This document shows, piece after piece, positions 8,959-17,432 of a stretch of 64,000 nt of DNA. The stretch is taken from positions 1-64,000 of the forward strand of contig JAZNMP010000019.1 of assembly GCA_045579705.1 (NCBI GenBank), given 5' to 3'. Both the position numbers and the translations under genes were made by a program. Numbering within the stretch: position 1 is the first letter of the stretch; the number at the start of each line of letters is the position of its first letter. The notes below the pieces were generated by a model that worked only from the letters and a program-made list of their open reading frames with translations, was not told the DNA's origin and made no database searches. The DNA comes from Lachnocurva sp045579705. Lineage in GTDB: Bacteria; Bacillota; Clostridia; Lachnospirales; Lachnospiraceae.

Positions 8959-9741
8959 ATGATATTTGAGACACATGCACATTATGAGGGGGAGGAGTTC
9001 GATTCAGATAGAATCGAACTTCTTTCTTCATTAAAAGATGAAAATATATACAAGATTATAGATGTAGGAAGTTCAATCGAAACTTCAAGGCAGGCTATAG
9101 AACTCGCAAATCAATATGATTATATCTATGCAGCTGTAGGTGTACATCCGGATAGTGTCGGTGAAATGAAAGAATCAGATATCGACGAGTTACGGAGGAT
9201 GTCATGCGAGAAAAAAGTAGTAGCAATAGGCGAAATCGGTCCTGATTACTACTATGACTATACCGATGAAGATAAAGCAAAACAGATTTATTGGTATAAG
9301 AAACAGTTAGATTTAGCGCTGGAGGTTGATCTGCCAGTTATCATTCATAGCAGAGATGCTGCGAAAGATACGTTTGACATAATGAGCGAATATAGCAAGC
9401 GTGGATTGAAGGGCGTCTTACATTGTTATGGATACTCTGCAGAACAGGCAAAGCAATACGTAAAGATGGGCTATTATATAGGAATAGGCGGAGCTTTAAC
9501 TTTTAAGAATGCAGTAAAAAAGGTTGAGGTCGTACGCGAAATTCCATTAGATTATATCGTTCTAGAAACAGATTGTCCTTATATGGCACCTGTTCCAGTG
9601 CGTGGAACACGTAATTATTCAGGGAATTTAAAATATGTAGTTGAAAAAATTGCTGAAATCAAAGGAATATCTACGGAAGAAGTAGAAAGAGTTACCTATG
9701 ATAATGCGATGAGATTATTTAGAATTAATGAGGATTATTAA
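8959..9741 (+). CDS. tatD: TatD-family metal-dependent deoxyribonuclease
   Basis: A 260-residue TIM-barrel hydrolase of the TatD/YcfH family, linked to 3'-5' DNA trimming and RNA quality control. Metal ligands are visible: HAH at the N-terminus (MIFETHAHYEG), E in GEIGPDYYY, H in IIHSRDA, H in LHCYGYS and D in ETDCPY. I chose the ATG at 8959. An in-frame start at 8926 would lie inside metG and add eleven residues outside the family N-terminus. The stop overlaps the rsmA start (TAATG). The metG-tatD-rsmA order is conserved in Firmicutes. Confidence 0.93.
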   Translation: MIFETHAHYEGEEFDSDRIELLSSLKDENIYKIIDVGSSIETSRQAIELANQYDYIYAAVGVHPDSVGEMKESDIDELRRMSCEKKVVAIGEIGPDYYYDYTDEDKAKQIYWYKKQLDLALEVDLPVIIHSRDAAKDTFDIMSEYSKRGLKGVLHCYGYSAEQAKQYVKMGYYIGIGGALTFKNAVKKVEVVREIPLDYIVLETDCPYMAPVPVRGTRNYSGNLKYVVEKIAEIKGISTEEVERVTYDNAMRLFRINEDY

Positions 9742-10613
9742 TGGGAAAGCTATCAAATGCCAGAATTGCAAAGGAAATTATGAAAGAAGCTGGGTTTAGA
9801 ACTCAGAAGAAGTATGGTCAGAATTTCCTTATGGATGAAGGGGTACTAATAGATATCGTCGAAGCTGCCGATATAACAGAAGATGATTTTGTTATCGAGA
9901 TTGGACCAGGTATCGGAACACTTTCTGAAGTAATTCTAGAAAGAGCGTACAAGGCTCTATTGATAGAAATTGATGATAAATTAATTCCTATTCTTAATAA
10001 AACGTTGGCATCATATGACAATGTTAAAATCCTCAATACTGATGTAATGAAGACAGATTTGGACGAAATCATTCGAGAAGAATCTGATGGAAAAAAAGTA
10101 AAGATAGTTGCAAATCTTCCTTACTACATAACTACACCTATATTGATGAAGATTTTGAGAGGTCATGTAGACTACGAATCTATAACAGTTATGGTTCAGA
10201 AAGAAGTGGCCCTTAGAATGCAGGCACAGCCTGGAAATAAGAACTATGGTGCATTGTCACTGGCTGTACAGTTCTATACAGACCCTGAGATTATTGAAAC
10301 AGTACCTGCGGGAAAATTTTTCCCACCTCCAAAGGTGGATTCTGCGGTTATCAACCTCAGAAAGAAAGATACAGAGATACCTGAGAATGTTTCAGAAGAA
10401 TTACTGTTTACGGTTATAAGAAGTTCTTTTGAACAAAGAAGAAAAGCATTATATAATGGACTTGTAAATCATAAAGAACTAGGACTGGATAAAGAAACGG
10501 CCAAAGCCTGTATTACATCTTTAGGATGGCCAGAAACAGTTCGAGGTGAGAAACTTAATCTAGAAGATTTTATAAATCTAGCGGAGAAGATTGCACTCGC
10601 CCAGGAAGGATAA
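9741..10613 (+). CDS. rsmA: 16S rRNA (adenine1518/1519-N6)-dimethyltransferase
   Basis: A 290-residue Rossmann-fold SAM methyltransferase that dimethylates the two adenosines of the 16S 3' hairpin during small-subunit maturation. Family motifs are clear: KKYGQNFLMD at the N-terminus, the SAM loop EIGPGIGTLSE and catalytic NLPYYITTPI, followed by the small helical C-terminal domain. Loss of this enzyme gives kasugamycin resistance in other bacteria. It is translationally coupled to tatD, with only two bases before the next gene. Confidence 0.96.
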   Translation: MGKLSNARIAKEIMKEAGFRTQKKYGQNFLMDEGVLIDIVEAADITEDDFVIEIGPGIGTLSEVILERAYKALLIEIDDKLIPILNKTLASYDNVKILNTDVMKTDLDEIIREESDGKKVKIVANLPYYITTPILMKILRGHVDYESITVMVQKEVALRMQAQPGNKNYGALSLAVQFYTDPEIIETVPAGKFFPPPKVDSAVINLRKKDTEIPENVSEELLFTVIRSSFEQRRKALYNGLVNHKELGLDKETAKACITSLGWPETVRGEKLNLEDFINLAEKIALAQEG

Positions 10614-10615
10614 AG

Positions 10616-12229
10616 ATGGACATCAGCGCATATCCACAAGAGATTCAGGATTTGATAATCAAAGCAAGTGATAATACAAATCCTAATCGTGAAGAGATAA
10701 TTAAATATTGTGATGAACTTAGTGTATATGCAAAGAAAAATGATGACACTGGTTTGGAAGGTTTTGCAGGTTTTACCAGAGGTGAGACGTATTATCTGGA
10801 AAATGATATGCAGAATTTCTACCATGAAATGTTTATTTGCATGCCATATCTAGAAGAAAATCAGGAATGGGCATACCTGGTTACGGCAAATAATGTTCTT
10901 GGAATTATGTCGTTAAATAGAGGTAATGCTCCTTTTGCCATGGATTATTATCTTAAAGCGCTGGATTTATGCGTGCAGCATAGGCTTTCAAATTTAGAGT
11001 GGTTAGTGCATATGAATATGGGAACTCTGTATTTGACTGTTGAGGATGAGAGAAATGCTTTGGCTCATTTGATGCAGGGATATGCATATATCGAGGAACA
11101 TAGAGATGAACCAGACTATGTAATCAATCTGGCTGTTGCTTATGTAAATATAGGTAAGGCATATCTATCGATTCGAGATTATGAAAAAGCAGAGAGTAAT
11201 TGGAGAAAACTCAAGAATGAGTGTATTCCGCATATTTCTCCAGCCGATTTGATGGCTGTTTATTGTTTTGGAGCTAGGTTACATGCTGAGCTAGGAAATG
11301 CAGATACTCGAGATGAATATATCGCAAATGTAGATAAGCTTATGAATGTAGACTTTGCGGTAATGGATGTCTTTGATGATCTGTTTGAGTTTATGACTAT
11401 GCTTCTAAAAAACGAAAAGTGGGTTGAGTTTAATAGAGCCTGGTCTAAAACATATGAACTTACAAAGAAGACTACAGTAATCGATATGGAAAGAAGATTA
11501 TTGGAGTTACAGTTAAAGTATTTTACAGTAATCGGAAATGAAGATGCGTATACGCAAACCGCATTAAAGTATACTAAAGTTCAGATTGCTGAGAATAATG
11601 AGAACAAGCTGATGGTTTCAAATATGATTGCTCTTAGAACGGGCATTCAGGATTTGACAAATATCAACCATAGAGTTGAGAGAGAAAATGAAATGCTTCA
11701 GAAGAAATCTGAAACAGATGCCCTGACGGGTATGTTTAACAGATTTAAATTAAACAACTATTGGGAAGAAGCATTTGAAAAAGCATACCAGTACGGTAAG
11801 TATCTGGCTATTGAGATATTAGATATAGATTTCTTTAAAGAATATAATGATAATTATGGACATCAGGCAGGAGATATCTGTTTAACAACAGTAGCTAAAT
11901 GTATTAAAGAAGTTGCTGCGGAGAACAATCTGTTTTGTGCTAGATATGGCGGCGATGAATTCATAATTATCTTTGAAGATTATGATGAAGAAGATGTACT
12001 TTCAATGGTTCAGGAAATAAAGCAGAAGGTATTTGAGAGTCATCTATATCATGAATATTCTAGAGTTTCAGATCGTGTATCTATCTCACAGGGAGTTTGC
12101 TGCGATATTCCAAAAGGAACAGAGAAGGCTCTCGACTTTATGCATTCAGCTGACAAGATGTTGTACGAAGTTAAAGAGGCTGGAAAAAATGCCTTTAAAA
12201 TTGGAAAGTGCATAGAATGGGGTAAATAA
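10616..12229 (+). CDS. TPR-repeat diguanylate cyclase (GGDEF)
   Basis: A 537-residue cytoplasmic protein. Residues ~1-340 are helical TPR-like repeats, suited to binding a partner or peptide. After a short coiled coil comes a GGDEF domain: TDALTGMFNR, then the intact signature GGDEF at residues 445-449. An RxxD inhibitory site is not seen just upstream, so product inhibition may be absent. It should make cyclic di-GMP from two GTP. The start ATG follows AGGAAGGA, which overlaps the end of rsmA, so it sits in a translation/ribosome-maturation operon. An HD-GYP phosphodiesterase gene lies at 55.9-58.9 kb. Confidence 0.92.
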   Translation: MDISAYPQEIQDLIIKASDNTNPNREEIIKYCDELSVYAKKNDDTGLEGFAGFTRGETYYLENDMQNFYHEMFICMPYLEENQEWAYLVTANNVLGIMSLNRGNAPFAMDYYLKALDLCVQHRLSNLEWLVHMNMGTLYLTVEDERNALAHLMQGYAYIEEHRDEPDYVINLAVAYVNIGKAYLSIRDYEKAESNWRKLKNECIPHISPADLMAVYCFGARLHAELGNADTRDEYIANVDKLMNVDFAVMDVFDDLFEFMTMLLKNEKWVEFNRAWSKTYELTKKTTVIDMERRLLELQLKYFTVIGNEDAYTQTALKYTKVQIAENNENKLMVSNMIALRTGIQDLTNINHRVERENEMLQKKSETDALTGMFNRFKLNNYWEEAFEKAYQYGKYLAIEILDIDFFKEYNDNYGHQAGDICLTTVAKCIKEVAAENNLFCARYGGDEFIIIFEDYDEEDVLSMVQEIKQKVFESHLYHEYSRVSDRVSISQGVCCDIPKGTEKALDFMHSADKMLYEVKEAGKNAFKIGKCIEWGK

Positions 12230-12231
12230 GG

Positions 12232-12795
12232 TTGATTAGAATTGCAAGAATAGAAGATGCTGAAAGAATTAGAGAAATATACTCATATTATGTTGAGAAT
12301 ACAGCGATTACTTTTGAAGTAGATGTTCCAACGGTAGAAGATTTTAAGAATCGTATTTCAAATACGCTTAGAAAATACCCTTACTTTGTATATGAAGAAG
12401 ACGGTAGAGTAATAGGATATACCTATGCAAGCCCTTATAAACTTAGAAAATCATATGATTGGGCTGTAGAAACTAGTATTTATGTCGATAAAGACTACCG
12501 CAAAGGTGGTGTAGGACGTAAACTGTATGATGCTCTTGAATATGCATTGAAGCTCATGCATATCACAAATATGAATGCATGTATCGGATATCCTACTGAG
12601 AATGAAAAGTATGTTACTCGTGCAAGTGAGCAGTTTCATGAACATCTAGGTTTTATACCAGCAGCTAGATTTCATAATGTCGCATTTAAATTTGATCAGT
12701 GGTTTGATGTAATATGGATGGAAAAATTCTTACAGGAACATCCTGAAAAACCAAAGGAAAAGAAAGATTTCGAAGAAATAAGAGATCTGTTATAG
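12232..12795 (+). CDS. GNAT N-acetyltransferase, phosphinothricin-acetyltransferase type
   Basis: A 187-residue acetyl-CoA-dependent acetyltransferase. The N-terminus IRIARIEDAERI is typical of the PAT/YwnH group, and the acetyl-CoA loop is RKGGVGRKLYDAL. A HEHLGF segment near the C-terminus is also characteristic. The substrate may be an amino-acid analogue or methionine derivative, but this cannot be read from sequence. The start is TTG at 12232, two bases after the GGDEF gene; no ATG or GTG gives the family N-terminus. It is the last gene of the operon, with a terminator ~60 bases on. Confidence 0.85.
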   Translation: MIRIARIEDAERIREIYSYYVENTAITFEVDVPTVEDFKNRISNTLRKYPYFVYEEDGRVIGYTYASPYKLRKSYDWAVETSIYVDKDYRKGGVGRKLYDALEYALKLMHITNMNACIGYPTENEKYVTRASEQFHEHLGFIPAARFHNVAFKFDQWFDVIWMEKFLQEHPEKPKEKKDFEEIRDLL

Positions 12796-12855
12796 AGTAG
12801 TTTTGGGAAACAAAAATGAGTAATTAAATTTGTGTTGGTTTCTCAAAGTTGTTTG

Positions 12856-12883
12856 AGGTTTGCCTTAGAGGGTAAACCTTTTT
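12856..12883 (+). terminator. Terminator ending the metG-GGDEF-GNAT operon
   Basis: A 9-bp stem AGGTTTGCC / GGTAAACCT (one G-U) with a 6-base loop and a T run. It separates the housekeeping operon from the AT-rich cassette that follows. Confidence 0.75.
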
Positions 12884-12952
12884 GGCTTGTAGAAGTTTGT
12901 TCTGAAAAAATGGTATATCTCGAGGAAAAAATAAAAATAATATAAAAAATAA

Positions 12953-12981
12953 TTGAAATTTGAAAAAAGTTATAATATTAT
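12953..12981 (+). promoter_or_regulatory. Promoter of the secreted-protein/ABC cassette
   Basis: TTGAAA (12953-12958) and TATTAT (12976-12981) with a 17-base spacer; an overlapping TATAAT at 12971 lacks a well-spaced -35 box. About 84 bases of leader follow, including an AGGAGG at 13015-13020 that is too far from the first ATG to serve it. Apart from this promoter and the terminator, the 12796-13064 gap shows no gene. Confidence 0.6.
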
Positions 12982-13064
12982 GAAAATATAAAGCGTGCAC
13001 GTAAAAAGTCGGAAAGGAGGAAGCGGAAACTATTGTTTTTATTCTGTTCAAAAAGGGGGACAGT

Positions 13065-13481
13065 ATGAAAAAAAGTATTATGTTTATATTGGGCTTTTTA
13101 GTTTTATTTGGAGTGTTAAGCCCAATAGCAAATGCTAGTTATGGAAGCTTTTCGGTAAGAATGATTGAGCAGGCTCCGTCAAATGTGCAGAAATATAACG
13201 ACACAGCATATTTCAGTTCAAATAGACAGGAAGCGGTTACATTTGATGTATCATCGTTTAGAAGTGATTATACAGGAGGATATGCAGCTGCTTCAGCAAG
13301 ACAAAATACGAATAGTCGTTATAAAACTAACCAGATTAATATACAAAGTTTAGGAGCACATCGTGCTTATTATGCTGGTGATGGATTACCGCGAGGTGGT
13401 TCAAAAATGACTGCAACAATACAGCTTAGAAATTATTCTGGAAGGCAAGTGGTTATTGTTGAAGGAAGAGTAGGTGAATAA
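13065..13481 (+). CDS. Small secreted protein of unknown function, first gene of ABC cassette
   Basis: A 138-residue protein with a clean Sec signal peptide (residues 1-24: basic MKKS, hydrophobic core, cleavage after PIANA). The mature part is ~114 residues with no cysteine, rich in Ser, Tyr, Arg, Asn and Gln, and has alternating beta-type segments near the end (ATIQLRNYSG, VVIVEGRV). I do not recognise the family. Placed three bases before a membrane-anchored protein and ABC exporter genes, it could be an exported effector or bacteriocin-like protein, or a ligand for the system. RBS AAGGGGGA. Function is not assigned. Confidence 0.8.
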   Translation: MKKSIMFILGFLVLFGVLSPIANASYGSFSVRMIEQAPSNVQKYNDTAYFSSNRQEAVTFDVSSFRSDYTGGYAAASARQNTNSRYKTNQINIQSLGAHRAYYAGDGLPRGGSKMTATIQLRNYSGRQVVIVEGRVGE

Positions 13482-13483
13482 AT

Positions 13484-14551
13484 ATGAAATATAATAAAGG
13501 GATACGGTTTAGTGTCTTTTTGTTACTATCATATTTGTTGATTTTCAATTGCTCATTTAATCCAGATGCTGATACTAAATCAGCATCTGGAAATAATAAA
13601 TTAATGACAATACCGAAAGCTACAAAAAGGGTAGAAAAGGTATCAGGTAAGAATGCTAATCTTGTTTTTTCTGATGCAAAGTGCATTAGCAAGATTACAG
13701 GAGTTTATGAAGGAAATCTGGTGCTAAACGAAGATTTGTCCCGATTTACACCGTTATATGAAGATTTTTTTAAAAAACGTTTATCACGCCAGGGAAAGAT
13801 ATATAAAAAAGAAAATGTTTGTGTATCAGATAAATATGTGCCGCAAGGCTATGATTATATGGATGATAATAACATGCTTTTTACTATGACTGCAGGAGGT
13901 TTTATATTTGATTACAAAAAAGATGAGGAAATCTGGTGTGATGATCAAATTGCTAAAGTTATAGACTTGAATAAAGAGATTAGTAAAAATGATTTGTATC
14001 AAATGAGGGAATTTGATTCTTTTTTAAAGGATACTGGATATGATTTTGTTGTGAAGTATATTCCATATTCAAAGACTATTTTTATTAATGGTAAAGGAAA
14101 GAAAAATACTGAATATGAGTACAAAGCCTCCTATAAAGGTGGGATTTTTGATGAAGTCGCTATTAATAATGGAAGATTAAATGCTGATGCTGTTCCTTTA
14201 TCTGGACAAATAAAAAGTATTGATTCAGGAAAAGAAATTGGGTTACAACAGGGCGCTATAGATTTTGAAATTCAAAAAAAATACGATAAAGTGATATCTA
14301 TCCAGAATGCGGCAAACATACTGAGTAATGCTATATCAGATCATAAAGAATACAAAGTAACATCCTATGGTTTAGTGTATCTCCAGACATCAGAGAATGC
14401 TACAACAAAAAATGAAAAAGGATATAAAATACGAAAGATTCATTTTAAACCATATTGGGGATTTTATATAAGTAAAAAATTAAATAGAGAAATAGTAGGA
14501 TTTGTGGATGTGAAATCAGGAGAGGTAATCTTTGTTAATAAATCAATGTAA
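13484..14551 (+). CDS. Membrane-anchored extracytoplasmic protein of unknown function
   Basis: A 355-residue protein with one N-terminal hydrophobic segment (~8-25, FSVFLLLSYLLIFNCS). The cysteine after it is in a poor lipobox context (IFNC), so it is either a lipoprotein or a signal-anchored protein. The remaining ~325 residues should lie outside the cell. The C-terminus (IHFKPYWGFYI...FVDVKSGEVIFV) resembles the strand pattern of PepSY/YycI-type domains; this is weak structural inference. It starts three bases after the secreted protein and overlaps the first permease. It may be an immunity, maturation or accessory subunit of the exporter. Confidence 0.75.
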   Translation: MKYNKGIRFSVFLLLSYLLIFNCSFNPDADTKSASGNNKLMTIPKATKRVEKVSGKNANLVFSDAKCISKITGVYEGNLVLNEDLSRFTPLYEDFFKKRLSRQGKIYKKENVCVSDKYVPQGYDYMDDNNMLFTMTAGGFIFDYKKDEEIWCDDQIAKVIDLNKEISKNDLYQMREFDSFLKDTGYDFVVKYIPYSKTIFINGKGKKNTEYEYKASYKGGIFDEVAINNGRLNADAVPLSGQIKSIDSGKEIGLQQGAIDFEIQKKYDKVISIQNAANILSNAISDHKEYKVTSYGLVYLQTSENATTKNEKGYKIRKIHFKPYWGFYISKKLNREIVGFVDVKSGEVIFVNKSM

Positions 14552-15401
14552 TTACGTAAGAATAAGACGTTTAATTGTATCTAATCTAATTAGAATGATT
14601 AAATCATATGTATTTTGGATTGTAATAGTTTTAATGTTTATTCTAATGGGGTCTTCTTCTTTATATGCAGTATCACAATCGAAGACTATAAGTATCTTTG
14701 AGACTGTTTTAAAAATGAGCAAGCAATCTATGATCGAAACGAACGAGGATTTATCAAATATAAATGTGTATCAGATGGGATTTGGAATCAGTTATAAGTA
14801 TTTTTATCCATTAGTTTGTACTATTCCATATTTAGTATTAAACAAAAATGAGAGTGTTGATAGATATATCTTATATAAAAAGATAAGAGTTTCGAGAAAA
14901 GAAATAGAGATTGTAAATTTTTGGACGAGTGTTTTTTTGGCTGCTCTTGTTTTAATTATTTCAGATATTGTATTTGGTATATATGTATATATATGCTTTC
15001 CAAATTCAGCTGTTTTTCCTAATGAAGTTTTGATCCCACATGATAAAGTAGTAGTTATTGTTGTAAAGAATGTTTTTAAATTAGCTGTAGCAGGAAGCTT
15101 TTGGGGTTCAATCGTTTATTTTTTAAGAGAGATAATAGCTAATATTTATCTTGTGGCGTCTTTTCCTTTTTTATTTAAGTATATTTGGTCATCGTTGTTT
15201 GTGAGATTGTCTTCTGGAAGTAGATTAACTGATAAACAGTTGAGAATATTTTATATGTTTAATGATAATGCCGTTTATAGTATTTTTGATACGGGATTGG
15301 ATGGGATGATAGTATTAGGAGAAATAATACTATTTGAGCTTTGTATTTTTTCAATAACATCACATTATATAAAGTGGAGATTTGAAAATAAATATGAATA
15401 G
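14532..15401 (+). CDS. ABC-2-type transporter permease, subunit 1
   Basis: A 289-residue integral membrane protein with about six hydrophobic segments and a large extracytoplasmic loop after the first, the ABC-2 pattern of exporters in the BcrB/NatB class. The start is TTG at 14532, inside the preceding gene, served by a strong GGAGAGG site seven bases upstream; the next ATG would lose the basic N-terminal tail. It overlaps the second permease. Neighbours indicate a heterodimeric permease with the ATPase at 16262. The substrate is unknown. Confidence 0.78.
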   Translation: MLINQCNYVRIRRLIVSNLIRMIKSYVFWIVIVLMFILMGSSSLYAVSQSKTISIFETVLKMSKQSMIETNEDLSNINVYQMGFGISYKYFYPLVCTIPYLVLNKNESVDRYILYKKIRVSRKEIEIVNFWTSVFLAALVLIISDIVFGIYVYICFPNSAVFPNEVLIPHDKVVVIVVKNVFKLAVAGSFWGSIVYFLREIIANIYLVASFPFLFKYIWSSLFVRLSSGSRLTDKQLRIFYMFNDNAVYSIFDTGLDGMIVLGEIILFELCIFSITSHYIKWRFENKYE

Positions 15402-16260
15402 AATATCACTAAAAAAAATATTAGGATTTTCAAATATACAGTTAGTAAGGTGGATGTGTAATCCGAGAATGATTTTAATTATTGTTTTTGCTGTTTTTTC
15501 TAAGATAATGATAATAAGTCCACTAAATGAAATTGCAAACAGATTAGGTGAAAAGCCAACTATATTTGAACCTTTTATTTCTGTTTCATCGAGTGGATTA
15601 GCGTTGTTAATATTTCCTTTGGTGTTTATCGTTCTTATTTCGGATTATCCGGCTATATATAGTGATAGTTATTTTTCGATAAATAGGATTGGCAGATGTA
15701 ATTGGTTCATAGGTCAAATAGTATTGGCAGTATACAGTATAATAGTTTATATTTTTGCTACGATGCTGATAGAAATTGCATTCTCTGTCAGAACTACATC
15801 GATGGATATAAAATGGAGTAATATACTTGAAGGATATTATAGGAAGTATCCGAATGAACATAATGCGTATATTGGTGAATTGTTACCATCTAGATTATAT
15901 AATCAATTAGATTTAACAGAGGCATTACTTCAAATAGTAATAGGTTTATTTTTTTACTTATTTTTGCTATCGCTTGTTATGCTGCTTTGTACTTTATATC
16001 ATAATAGGTTCTTAGGAATATTGATTGATTGTGCAGTAGTTGCTATAGGGACTGGCCTTTGTAGCGTACATTCGGATTATATGTGGTTTTTCCCAATGGC
16101 GAATTCTATAACGTGGTTACATTATACTGATTATTATAAGACACAGATATTTGATATGAGAGGCTCTTTAGTTTATTTTTTAATTACAATTATAACTTTA
16201 ACTATATGGAGTTATTCTATGATAAAAACTTATTCATACGAGTTTATACAGGAGGTTTAG
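15394..16260 (+). CDS. ABC-2-type transporter permease, subunit 2
   Basis: A 288-residue membrane protein with about six hydrophobic segments and the same layout as subunit 1: an N-terminal cytoplasmic tail, a first membrane segment, a large outer loop, then a membrane bundle. I use the ATG at 15394. A TTG at 15382 is possible, but the GTGGAG site would then be only two bases away. It overlaps the preceding gene by 8 bases and ends one base before the ATPase start, so the set is translationally coupled. Confidence 0.76.
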   Translation: MNRISLKKILGFSNIQLVRWMCNPRMILIIVFAVFSKIMIISPLNEIANRLGEKPTIFEPFISVSSSGLALLIFPLVFIVLISDYPAIYSDSYFSINRIGRCNWFIGQIVLAVYSIIVYIFATMLIEIAFSVRTTSMDIKWSNILEGYYRKYPNEHNAYIGELLPSRLYNQLDLTEALLQIVIGLFFYLFLLSLVMLLCTLYHNRFLGILIDCAVVAIGTGLCSVHSDYMWFFPMANSITWLHYTDYYKTQIFDMRGSLVYFLITIITLTIWSYSMIKTYSYEFIQEV

Positions 16261-16261
16261 A

Positions 16262-16948
16262 GTGGGGATTGTAGTTGAGAATGTTTCTTTGATAATAGAT
16301 AAAAAATCCATTTTAAAAAACATAAACTTAAATTTAGCAGAGGGTAAAATATATGGAATTATTGGAAGAAATGGCTCTGGAAAGACGATGCTGATGAAAT
16401 GCTTGTGTGGATATGTTCTTCCTACAGAGGGAAAGATAAAATATCCGGAAGGAATAATAGGTAAGGATATTGATTTTCCAAATTCATTAGGAGTCATTAT
16501 TGAAAATCCTGGATTTATACCAGTATACTCCGGTTATAATAATTTAAAATATTTAGCCTCTATAAATAATAAGATAGGTAGAGAAAGAATAATTGAAACA
16601 ATGAATAGACTGGATTTAAATCCAGATGAGAAAAAATCTGTAAGGAAATATAGCTTGGGTATGCGACAGCGTTTAGGAATAGCGCAGGCAATAATGGAGA
16701 ATCCTAAAACTCTAATATTAGATGAACCTTTTAACGGCTTAGATAATGAAGGTGTTGACCAGGTTAGATCCATTCTTAGGTCACTAAAAGCTGAAGACAG
16801 AGTTATTCTGATTTCTTCACATATTAAGGAAGATATAGATGTATTATGTGATGAAGTATTTAGTATGGATAAAGGACAAATAACGAAAGTAACTAGTCGA
16901 GAATCTTTGAATAAAGATAGTGATCTGTCCATTTCCCAAGTAATTTAA
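16262..16948 (+). CDS. ABC transporter ATP-binding protein (exporter type)
   Basis: A 228-residue ATPase: Walker A GRNGSGKT, signature SLGMRQRLGIAQA, Walker B TLILDEPFNGLD and an H-loop in LISSHIKED. It resembles the BcrA/NatA group that powers peptide export and immunity pumps. The GTG start sits five bases after a perfect AGGAGGT. Its last 56 bases run through the 3' end of the opposite-strand GNAT gene, and no terminator hairpin is visible between them. It completes the cassette 13065-16948. Confidence 0.9.
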   Translation: MGIVVENVSLIIDKKSILKNINLNLAEGKIYGIIGRNGSGKTMLMKCLCGYVLPTEGKIKYPEGIIGKDIDFPNSLGVIIENPGFIPVYSGYNNLKYLASINNKIGRERIIETMNRLDLNPDEKKSVRKYSLGMRQRLGIAQAIMENPKTLILDEPFNGLDNEGVDQVRSILRSLKAEDRVILISSHIKEDIDVLCDEVFSMDKGQITKVTSRESLNKDSDLSISQVI

Positions 16949-17432
16949 CATTCTGACGTAGTAAGCCTTCACGCTCGAATCCGATTGATTCAATAAGAGC
17001 GAGGGAGGCTTTATTTGATGGCTGGATTGTTGCTTCGATGCGATGAAGATGCATTTGGTCCTTCGCAAAGTCTAAACCAAACAGAACTGCCTCACGACAA
17101 TATCCCATTCTACGGTAATCTTTGTCCATCTTATAACCTAAGGAAGCACATTTAAAAGAGCCCTGACGAACATTCATCAGGGAAAAAGTTCCGATAATCT
17201 TGTGAGGATTATCCTTTGGAAAAATCCAAAAGCGAATCATTCTTCCTTCGCTAATTAAGCGGGATTCTACACGAAGATTCCGCTGCTGAATCGAGAAAGT
17301 GTAAAAATCTGGCGTATCAAAAGGTTCAAAAGCTTCAAAGCTATCTGAATTATTCTTATAAAAAGCTAAAACATCCTTTGCAAAATTAGCATCGGAAGAA
17401 CGTAAGATTAATCTTTCGGTTTCAAATTGCAT
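16893..17432 (-). CDS. GNAT acetyltransferase, RimJ/RimL type
   Basis: A 179-residue acetyltransferase. The N-terminus FETERLILR and the segment GYCREAVLFGLDFAKD (acetyl-CoA binding) followed by NKASLALIESIGF are typical of the RimJ/RimL group, which acetylates protein N-termini and a wide range of other amines. The specific target is unknown. RBS AAGGGG precedes the ATG. It overlaps the upstream tadA by 25 bases and, convergently, the ABC ATPase by 56 bases. Confidence 0.86.
   Translation of the reverse strand: MQFETERLILRSSDANFAKDVLAFYKNNSDSFEAFEPFDTPDFYTFSIQQRNLRVESRLISEGRMIRFWIFPKDNPHKIIGTFSLMNVRQGSFKCASLGYKMDKDYRRMGYCREAVLFGLDFAKDQMHLHRIEATIQPSNKASLALIESIGFEREGLLRQNVKLLGKWTDHYLYSKILD

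Noticed and set aside
12824..13051. 75-codon open frame on the - strand in the gap before the cassette
   Set aside because: Phe/Leu-rich translation of AT-rich intergenic DNA, overlapping the promoter and terminator; no ribosome-binding site.
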